Shown: positions 1-64,000 of the stretch, one piece after another
Numbering within the stretch: the first letter of the stretch is position 1
How the letters are laid out: each line of letters opens with the position of its first letter
Assembly (NCBI GenBank): GCA_963693305.1
Contig: OY855905.1
Span: forward strand, 45,693,395-45,757,394
DNA length: 64,000 nt
Source: Meandrina meandrites
Lineage: Eukaryota > Cnidaria > Anthozoa > Scleractinia > Meandrinidae
Reading direction: 5' to 3'
Translations under genes and position numbers: made by a program
The notes under the pieces: generated by a model
Seen by the model: only the letters and a program-made list of their open reading frames with translations
What the model was told of the DNA's origin: nothing
The model's database searches: none

Positions 1-300
1 GATAGATTAATATTGATTTAGTAAAGTAGGGAATTATTCGGATTTATGCCGCATAGCTTAATATATGAAGAACTAAGCGATTTTCGAGTTGATACCAAAA
101 TCTTGATAACAAACGTATTAAATGAAATGTGTGGATACCAGTAAGGAAAATTTGTAATCTAGCCTGGTTGTTGAAAGGCAATATGTCCAACGAGTAAATT
201 GCTGTACAGTTAATAAGTGTACACAAAACAGACTACGCTGTTCACTGAATAGTGATTTTTCTGGTAGATAGGGCGGAAATAGCACAATAATATAAATGTA
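1..300. other. Unassigned AT-rich sequence
   Basis: No coding, repeat or RNA signal found. The only open frames are short and lack recognisable content. Confidence 0.5.
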
Positions 301-1080
301 CATCTAAATTGTTGATGCTAACGATTCAGATTAGACTTTCCCTCTTGCTTTGGCTTGCAGCTACTGAAGACAAGAATCTTGAAAATGTTTGTGTAGTTCT
401 AGATGGGCACTCTGTAGACGTCAAACAGCTAACGAGTAAGAAGGTTTATGGGTCCCTTATTCGGGGGCAAAGAATCCTCCAGTAAAGTTAGGTTCATAGA
501 GCATTTCTCCGATGAGAACTTGGATTGGAAAACCATACATAAAATCCCGTTCGTTTCCACAATTGACACAAGAACAAAAATTTTTCAGTTCAGAATATTG
601 CATAGAATTCTGTACACTAATTCAACTCTTTTTAAGATGAAGCTAGCCCCATCTCCGCTATGTACTTTCTGTTGTTTGGAGAGCGAATCCCCTGAGCATA
701 TTTTCTACGAGTGTGCAAAAGTAAAAGATTTTTGGAATGACTTTGTGAAATGGAATAAAAATACCGGATTATCACTTACTAACTTGAGTAAACTACAAGT
801 AATGTTAGGTAGTTTTGAAAAAAGTGATGATTTTAAGTTAGTCAATCACCTATTGATCATAGCAAAGCAAACCATCTTTTACTGTAAACAAAAAAATTTA
901 ACACCGAAATTTATGTTTTTAAGACGCGTGTAAAACATGTCATTGAAGTCGAAAAAGGCTATTGCTGCAAACAAAAATGCTTGTGCACCTTGCAAAATGG
1001 AACAAAATTATAGGATACATATAGTTTACCTTTCTATCTCTGTCCCTCGAAACTCACTGCTTTTTAAATCTTAAATATCT
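301..1080 (+). pseudogene. Decayed 3' end of a non-LTR retrotransposon (LINE)
   Basis: The open stretch 448-933 encodes the end of a LINE reverse transcriptase protein. FRILHRILYTN is followed by a zinc-knuckle-like LCTFCCLESESPEHIFYEC and then a FW motif, the typical C-terminal domain after the RT. Upstream, coding-like sequence in another frame (LDGHSVDVKQL, about 395-445) joins by a frameshift near 447-470. A second shift near 920-932 separates the last part (VKHVIEVEKG). The RT core is missing. An AT-rich tail follows to about 1260. Lineage not assigned. A dead fragment upstream of the Rab-ROCO gene. Confidence 0.72.
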
Positions 1081-2520
1081 TTATAGCCTTGTTACTAGAT
1101 TCTTGACTTATGTTCTTTTTAGTTCATTTATTGACTGTTATTTAATTTGTGTTTACTTGTATTCATATTTCGCTTAATGTCATCAGTTTGTAAGTTAAGA
1201 CCGTTTTTCTTTGTAAAAATATCATCTCTTTTGTAAACCTTTTTTTCTTTCCTGCTCATGTAACTATTTTTTGTGTTTAATGAAGTCTTTAAAATACAAA
1301 AAAATTAGACTTTTAAATTATGCGAGTAAATATAATACGTCACACAAAGAGAATATAAAACAACCAAAACAAATTCAGCTTGTAGAGCTTGACTGTGCCT
1401 ATAAGAGCATAGTTAATTTTGAAAAGGTAATTAGATGCATTCAAGATAATCTTCTGGCTTTTTTACAAAATATAGTTAGCATGATATTTTGTGGTATTTG
1501 TCTGGGCTTTCACCAAATTGTGAAAACCCAGCCACATTGCTATTGTGCAGTTTTCCCAATTGAGAAACAAGTCAAGTTTAGCGTTTTTTCCCCGAAACGT
1601 GGTTAAAGTTGTAGCGTAATGTGTTAAGATACATTGTGCTGGGATCATACAGTTTTTTTAGGCGGTGGCAAAACTGACAATATTTGACCTATGGTCAGTT
1701 ATGGACTTCTGCTATGGTACAATATTATAGCCCTCAGAATTTAGGTAAAGTCATCTAAATAAACTAATGAAGCTAGTGAGTGGAAAGCTAAAAAGGCTTA
1801 CTTAACGCATCCTCTTTATTGCTAGTAGTTCCCAGAGCTCTGGTGATGGCCAAAGAATGTCACGGAGTCGCAGGGTTTCTCGCGGCCAGGCTTTTAGCTA
1901 GAGCAATTTCCGCGATTGTTACGTTGTGACTGTTGCTGTTACCGACAATATTAAACAAACATCAATCACACTTGCGAGTAAGTCTCAGTAGTTTGCCGCC
2001 AACTCAACACATTAATTTTTTTTTTTGGGCTTCCGGGCTAGTTGAGGGAATTTTCGAAACCCACAGATGTTAGCAGCAGCCAAACGTTCAATTCTAGCTG
2101 CCAGAGCTCGTCTTCAACTGAAAGTGAAACCGAAAATTTCCATCTCGAGTAAAATCTTGACAAACAAACACGAGATAATAAACTTAATATGGCGAACGCA
2201 CTATTAAACCCTTGTCTGTGGACCTGCTTCCCACCGATTAGGCGAAATCAGTATAAATGATTTTTTTCTTTCAGGAGGCGGTACCACCTAGGAAAGGAGA
2301 GACTCAATTGTCAGGTGCTCCTAGCATTCTCTCGTTCTTTTCCTCGCCGATTTTACCTCGCCCCACCCCCGCTACCTTCTCCCTCCCCACTGCCTGGCCC
2401 TGGTTCTCCGAAGAGACGGCCCAGAAGAGAGAGGAGACCAACACTGATGATGTGCTCCTGGCTATAAGCTGTTAAAAATTTTTTCCCATTTCTTAGCTAT
2501 CAGAAATTTTTCAGATCTTA
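1081..2520. other. Intergenic sequence without recognised gene
   Basis: AT-rich to about 1750, then mixed composition. Open frames at 1271-1606 and 2257-2475 have no domain-like content and are probably chance. Nothing else seen. Confidence 0.5.
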
Positions 2521-2757
2521 TGCACCTGTCAATGTTAAGCCCCAGGGTGAAGGGGAGGGGGGTGCAGCCCCAGAGGATTTTGACATTTTCTGGGAGTCAG
2601 AGTCAAATTCCTCACCCCTGGGCACCTAGTGAATGTCAAATTTGCCATATCTCCACTTAAATTTCTAACCCAGCAGACCATTTTAGAGGTCAAAATCCCT
2701 ACCCTGGGAGATCTTCATGATGTCAACTTCCCATGGGGCTTAACATTGACAGGTGCA
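2521..2757. mobile_element. 237-bp MITE, Harbinger-like
   Basis: Terminal inverted repeats of at least 23 bp begin TGCACCTGTCAATGTTAAGC and are matched by the inverted copy ending at 2757. Flanks are TTA on both sides (2518-2520, 2758-2760), the 3-bp target site type of PIF/Harbinger. No coding capacity. It ends about 210 bp before the start codon of the Rab-ROCO gene. Confidence 0.75.
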
Positions 2758-2969
2758 TTACATCTCTGTAGTGGTAGTCTACTTGGCAGCTGTAATTTGG
2801 ATCGTCACGCAACGCTACTCCCCATCTTCTTCTTCGGGGATGGGGGGAGCGTTTCGTGACATCCCCAAAAAGCTACTGCGGCTCGCTGAGGTGCGACTGC
2901 GATCGCGAAGGATCGAGGAGAGCAAACTGACCGTGAGAGCTCTAGGGCGAGGAAGGACGAAATGCAAGC
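2758..2969 (+). promoter_or_regulatory. 5' leader and probable promoter region of the Rab-ROCO gene
   Basis: Gene-free stretch directly before the start codon, starting where a MITE ends (2757). It is richer in CpG (gatcgcgaaggatcg) than its neighbours. No clear TATA box. In-frame TAG at 2943 and a short upstream ORF from 2962. Confidence 0.4.
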
Positions 2970-58692
<55,723 letters not shown>

Positions 58693-58896
58693 GAGATGGA
58701 CTGATTAGGTGATTTTATGTTTTTTATGTTTTTAACGCACACCCTTTAAATAACATTTAATGCAAGGAAAGCTGCAATGTGCAATGATTATGTTTACATG
58801 AGCTGACTGCTTTGTTTAAACTTGGACACACGTTAATTACCTTTTTCAAGGTTAAAATTCTTTCCTGATTGAAAGACCATTACAATGCTGAAAACT

Positions 58897-58902
58897 ATTA
58901 AA
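58897..58902 (+). promoter_or_regulatory. ATTAAA polyadenylation signal of the long form
   Basis: Common variant of AATAAA, 205 bp past the stop codon of exon 14. Weak evidence by itself; position is suitable. Confidence 0.35.
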
Positions 58903-59142
58903 GAATGGTTAGTTTCGCTTTTGTTGAAATGTTATTAAGTTGACATATATTTTCGTAGACACAGGTTCTTTGCATACACTGATTATCGACTTAACAAAAA
59001 ATTGCCAGATTTAACAAAACCTTTAAAAGTAGCTTTCGGCTAAATGCAAACAAATTGCACTAGCTGGTGGTAGAATTGAGTTGATATTAGCCTACTGATA
59101 GTGAATATATGACAATGTTTGATCTCCAGGAATAATATATAT

Positions 59143-59578
59143 AGTCGACTCCCGATAACTTGAACCCTCGCTTACTCGAACCTCACGCTTCAGGTCATTT
59201 TCTATGGAATTTTACCCTCGATAACTCGAACCATGTCTGTCAATACATGACAAGTCAAAACAAACAGTGTACTGTAGTCCAAAACAGATTATATTTATTT
59301 TAAAGCAGCCGTGTGAACTTTTTCTTTTCTTTTACATTCCGCTGGTTTCACAAAGCGTTGCTTCTTAAACTCCTTTTTTCGATTTATACAGTAATTTAGA
59401 GATGTATTGTTTTATTTTCACTCGACCTCTCTATTCTGTAATTAAATTTGATTAAAATGTACACTGCATGAATAGAAAAACATTTAACACCTTATTTCCA
59501 GTCATTTGTTCTCAACTCCCGATAACTCGAACCTTTTTCAATTTCCCTTGAAGGTTGGAGTTATCGGCAGTCGACTGT
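59143..59578. mobile_element. Mariner-type MITE (AGTCGACTCCCGATAACT)
   Basis: Ends AGTCGACTCCCGATAACTTG and, reversed, AGTCGACTGCCGATAACTCC, with TA-rich flanks (TA target). Holds more AACTCGAACC words inside. Related to the partial copy at 34165-34446. Confidence 0.75.
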
Positions 59579-59623
59579 ATGCTAATCAGTAGAAATATAT
59601 CAAGGCTATAAGTAGCGCGAATT

Positions 59624-59708
59624 TCAGATGTCTTCCTTTTGGTCGCGCGCTCTCGAGAAAAGACGTCTTTTCTGGAGAGCGCGCGACCAGAGGAAGACAT
59701 CTGAAATA
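59624..59708. repeat. 85-bp hairpin
   Basis: Arms of about 38 bp, TTTCAGATGTCTTCCTTTTG then GTCGCGCGCTCTC, and the reverse after a 6-bp centre GACGTC. Likely a small MITE. Confidence 0.7.
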
Positions 59709-59879
59709 AGGCTAGACTGTAAGTAGAACACGTTTGTCTTTTGTTCAGCTAGTTGTATACCATTAATTCATCCCCAGATTCAAATTACCGATTATTGATT
59801 CAAATTGACTTGAAATGTTGGTAATAATTGTAATGAAATGTGTTTCTTATGTTGCACAATAATATCAAAGTGAATTTAA

Positions 59880-60248
59880 ACGGAACCTCGGCTATTGAGG
59901 CAAGTTGACACAATTTTTACTGAACAAGGGAGATACAACATTTAATTATAATAATAAGCGGAGCAGATTATTGCTTTTAAATTTCCCGTGCGCCGCCATT
60001 TTGGATTTTATGACGTCACTGCGTTGTCGCTATTGTTGGGAAGCAGAGGTTCTTTTGTGTGGAACAATTGGGCAACGCATTGACGCCATAAATTCCAAAA
60101 TGGCGGCGCCCGGGAAATTTAAAAGCGATTATCTTTTCTGTTTATTATATTTATTATATGTTATATATTCCGTTCCCAGTAAAATGTGTAATTTAGGCAA
60201 TATTTCAAACAACTCAATGTCAACTTGCCTCAAGAGCAGAGGTTCCCT
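59880..60248. mobile_element. TTAA-flanked MITE family A, intact copy
   Basis: Ends ACGGAACCTC...GAGGCAAGTTGACA and reverse, TTAA at 59876-59879 and 60249-60252. The centre is a second palindrome, AATTTCCCGTGCGCCGCCAT and reverse (59985-60120). No coding. Confidence 0.75.
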
Positions 60249-60252
60249 TTAA

Positions 60253-62790
60253 AATAGTATTTTTTAGGTATTCACGGCATATTTTTAATATGTATAAAAT
60301 AAATTTAATTCTCTAAAATAATTGCCCATCTCTCATTTGTTGGAGATAAAGGGATATTTTTAATATTCTATTTTTTTACTGAATATTTGTATGTTAAAAA
60401 GAGATCGAGTTAAATCATTTATTGTAGAAATGTTAGAACTTCTTTAGTAGTCACGAGCTGTTCTTGGGAAATGTACAAGATGTGATGTCTACGCACCAGG
60501 CCCTTGGTGTCTTGGTTCGTGAGACTGGATCAGTTTTAGTCTGGAGACCACAATTTTTTTTTGACGTTCGTAACGGTCGACTAAAGCAAGTTGTGTAAAA
60601 CCATCTTACATGTAATGCGACACATCGTCATGAAGATATTCTTACTACCACTTTTTTGGTACATGCCATGAAAACTGTATACCTTATTCGTTAAGTGCAC
60701 AGGCGTTTTCTGTGAGTTGATGTTATACTTTGTGAGTTACCGCGGATACAATCGAAGAGAGAATAACTGAGGTAGAAACGGATAGGACTGGTTTTCTATG
60801 AAGTTGTTTCGTTTGAGTTGGCCGTGTTTAGGTTTTACGTCAAATGAAGAAAAAAAGCTCCAAGATCGCGGAAGTGAATAACAAAAATTTTGAGAAAAGA
60901 ACAAACAAACGGCAAAGAAGGTCTCGCATGATTTGTTTGGGGTACGTAACAGACAGATGGACTATTTTTAGGCGTATAAATTGACCGAAACATCCTCAAC
61001 GACATATGGTGGTAAACCTAAAAGGGGCACTTCACAACCAATGAGTCTTTTGAACAAAAGAGCATGAAGCGAATATCCATCTTGTACACCCGAGTGCAAA
61101 ATTCCATCGTCGCGAGCCGGTGGTCTTGAATATTTGCTCATTGTGCAGCTAATTTTATTCTAGTTATGCTGTGCATCATCTAGCTAATAATGCCCAAGAA
61201 ACTACATTAGTATAATAATTAAGATGGAATGTTCATTTGTCTCGAGCGTGGGACAAAGAAGGAAACTTTGTATAATATTTTTTTAGACCATTTAAAAAAT
61301 GATATAAATTGTATACGTGGAGTAGAGTTCAATTGTTTGCTGCGGGTATTTGTAGGGTTTCCTTTTGTGTTGTTAATCTTGGCAACTTCTTTTGGGAATA
61401 GCCGACGATGAGAAAACCAACTATTAGTATGGCGTCGAGAGGAAATTAGTAGAAAACAAATTATTTGCAATACAGTTGAATTTTTGAAGCGGACACCAAA
61501 GCGAGAAAGAAGAGTGCCCCTATTACTGAGGTATAGCTAGTTTATATAGATTGTGGTCTCTTGGACAAAGTGAACGGAACGTAATAGCGAAGTGTCCGTA
61601 AGTGAAAGCTCGACTGTATTTGTAATATAACGATTTTGACAATTTTATTTAGAATGGGCGTAACCTAGAAGGAGTAACATAGGGCGATAAATTGGGACCC
61701 TAAAATTTGGGTCCAGTCTAAGAGTATCCAACGAGCCCAGATCTTGTAAACAACTCTTCATGAAGAAGAGGCTCAGTGGTTTCCTGTTCTGAAAAATATT
61801 GAAAGTGATGTAGGACAAGGTATAACAGAACCGCAATGGACAAATGAAATTAGTTTCAGTTTTGGAAGGTATTTTTGATGTTGGAGCCCCGTGTAACTGG
61901 GTATTTAACATTGTAAATTCTTTAGTAACTGTATTTACAAAGGCTAGGATTGAACAGCAGTTTCCGCAGCCGCTCGTTGGATGCTCTTGGCAGTCTTGCC
62001 ATTACAACACGTTTACGCTTTTGTCCGGCACTGTACGGATACGTGGATATAAAATAAAGTGAAAGATTTTTGCTGTTTATTGTGCCGATATTTTGTATTT
62101 GAAATGAGCGCCAGCGTCGATAACTGTTAAGTCTCTAGCTTACAGAAATAAAGTTTGTTTTTCTCGACTTCGAGGAAAATGGTTAATTGCGAAGAAGAGA
62201 CCTGAGAAGTATTCACATGAATGTGTCTGGGCGCTGGGAGCACTATTGACTCCATAAATGCGGATTGTTATTGAAAAACGTCCTCTTAAAAACAGTCGTT
62301 CTTTGGGTCGTAAATGAATTCCATTGGGCTGCTTATGCATTATCGAGCCTGTGGCTGATTGGTCCGCTGTTCGTCATCCGATGGATTTTAACCAATCAGT
62401 ATATTTTGTGGACGCGGAAAAACCATTTAGGTGCGTTGCAGCATGTTTCAAAATGCACGCAGTTTCTCGCTGCCTGTGAACGAAAGTTGGTCGGGAAGAA
62501 AAATCAATGTGAAAACAATTTCAAGTGCAGGCGAAGTAAGACAAAGACTAATTGGATAAACTAGAAGCAACAGTTTAGGCCGAACATACTGAGAGAGCCA
62601 CTTCTTCGGGTGTTTTGATAAAAGGAGTCTCATCGTTGCAGTAGTGTAGCAGCTCTCATAAGCTTGTAATTCTACTGGTCCTCTAGTTAGCAGCTGCTAT
62701 TGTTTTGGGGGCTAGGGGCATTGTTCTTGTTGTTTGTTCTATTGTTCTCTCAGCCACTCATGTGAGACCTTACGAGAGCTGCTACATGAC
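60253..62790. other. Downstream intergenic sequence
   Basis: No supported gene on either strand. ORFs of up to about 100 codons have no domain-like content. Confidence 0.45.
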
Positions 62791-62794
62791 CCTG

Positions 62795-63238
62795 TAAATT
62801 TCCTGCGCGCCGCCATTTTGGATTTTATGACGTGTAATGGTTGCCCAATAGGCCATATTCGTATTCTCGGTATTGGACTGGAACTAGCATGCAATGGAGG
62901 CTAATGCGGGGGAATATAATTAAAAAGAGCTTCATGTGATTTGCATTTGAAAAGATTCCCCGCATTAGCCTCAATTGGGAGCTAGTTCCAGTCCAATACC
63001 GAGAATACGAATATGGCCTATTGTTTCACACAAAAGAATCTCTGCTTCCAAACAATAGTGGCAACAATAACACGTCACTAGATCCAAAATGGCGGCGCAC
63101 GGGAAATTCAAAACCATAAACTTTTCCATTTATTGTTACTATTAAATGTTATTTTTCTCTTGACTTGTAAGATTTGTAATTTAGGCATTACTTCAAACAA
63201 TTCAACGTCAACTTGTTGTAAGAGTGGAGGTTCTCTTT
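62795..63238. mobile_element. MITE family A, second copy, interrupted
   Basis: Carries CGCGCCGCCATTTTGGATTT and the reverse near 63080, plus the right end (GTCAACTTGTTGTAAGAGTG, then TTAA at about 63237). The left terminus is lost. At 62848 another MITE is inserted. Confidence 0.65.
62850..63019. mobile_element. 170-bp palindromic MITE (AGGCCATATTCG), nested
   Basis: Ends AGGCCATATTCGTATTCTCG and reverse, arms about 65 bp. Duplicated AT at 62848-62849 and 63020-63021. The related uninterrupted copy at 60090 region reads GCCCAATTG, which is exactly the site without the insertion and one AT. Confidence 0.78.
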
Positions 63239-64000
63239 AATGTCAGTCTTAATGAGCATATTTATCAGGCAGCTCACATTAACTGTGAAATAAAAGGTCG
63301 ACTGAAATCACAGCTTTCTACGTAAAGAAAGAAGATGGAGCCAACAAATAATGAAGTCAATGAAGGTCTTAAAGCCTCAAGAGAATTAGACTTGTTCCAA
63401 TAGCTCTATTCATTCTGTACTGTATTTTAATTTTCTCAGGTACACATATTGGTAGTGTCCATCCTTGTGACACGGTATGATTGTGAATCTGAAGTTGAAA
63501 TATTGTATTTGTTTGATATAGTGCATGACCTGCGCTCTCAGACTCGTCTTCGTCCTTATTGTTCTGTTTTTCATACAAGTTTCACGATGTGCCTTTCACA
63601 ATTGACTTGAGAAATACCACCTTACTTTTTGGCAGTTTGACTGAGCGATTTTGAGCTTTAAAATCAGCCCTTTGGTAATGGCCTCATAATATGTAATTTT
63701 CTGCAGCTGCCCCCTCCCACTCGCCTCCTTTTTTTCAGTACGTCTTTTTATTGGGGGGAGAGGGGGGCTGGGGGACCCTTAGAAAATTTTCCCAATAGTA
63801 AGACAAGGTGTGAGTGGGGGGGGGAGAGGGGGTCATCAAAAAGTTCCAGTTTGTCGGTCCCTTAAAAAATTTGTACACAATGATTCTTTATACTGTCGTG
63901 TGTATTTTTTGGTGACTGAGATTAAAGAAAATAGAAATGCCTTTTGCTCTATTATTTATTCCGTATTGCCCTTGTAACTGGTTTCAGAAAGGGTTTAACA
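63239..64000. other. Unassigned sequence at the window end
   Basis: Purine-rich G runs at 63753-63770 and 63817-63833. No gene found. Confidence 0.4.

Noticed and set aside
1271..1606. 111-codon ORF
   Set aside because: No domain-like sequence, AT-rich, after the LINE tail; probably chance.

Overview
This is eukaryotic nuclear DNA from an animal, most likely an anthozoan cnidarian and probably a stony coral. That assignment is an inference. It rests on GT-AG introns of animal type, a Rab8/10-like small GTPase split at Rab-typical positions, and a dense load of transposons of kinds common in coral genomes: a Penelope element with a GIY-YIG domain, an integrase-OTU transposon, a CACTA element with subterminal repeats, THAP and SAP domain transposon proteins, and many palindromic MITEs. 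There are no bacterial operons, CRISPR arrays or rRNA genes.

The backbone of the window is one very large plus-strand gene, from the ATG at 2970 to the stop at 58692. I could trace 14 coding exons with consistent phases, giving a predicted protein of about 1330 residues. Its order is a Rab8/10-like GTPase domain (exons 1-7), a Ser/Pro-rich linker with a basic amphipathic segment (exons 8-9), a ROC GTPase plus COR domain (the large exon 10), a short linker (exon 11), three 53-residue repeats (exon 12) and a C-terminal death domain (exons 13-14). The Rab half has lost the catalytic glutamine and the NKxD guanine motif, and it has no prenylation cysteines. The ROC half keeps its P-loop, DFGGQ and THAD motifs. 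ROC-COR followed by a death domain recalls the tail of DAPK1; a Rab in front of it is the most unusual thing here.

Intron 1 (3115-25364) and intron 6 (35587-52493) are filled with mobile DNA. Intron 1 holds, in order: a gag-like fragment; a foldback element whose arms each encode a SAM domain; three copies of a tRNA-bearing 362-bp repeat; a head-to-head pair of Penelope elements with hammerhead-like motifs; a tandem duplication between TA microsatellites; an inverted pair of SAP-domain genes, one split by a Harbinger-like element that itself contains a TTAA-flanked THAP element; and a 3.7-kb CACTA element. Introns 2-6 hold several palindromic TTAA or TWA elements, some within about 25 bp of splice sites. 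Intron 6 also holds a 7.3-kb integrase-OTU-F-box transposon that interrupts another coding sequence, a GGCCCCGG element, a paired-domain Tc1/mariner-like transposase, and a second copy of the TTAA THAP element.

Upstream of the gene (1-2969) lie a decayed LINE 3' end and a TTA-flanked MITE. Downstream (58693-64000) I see only MITEs, including one inserted into another, and unassigned sequence.
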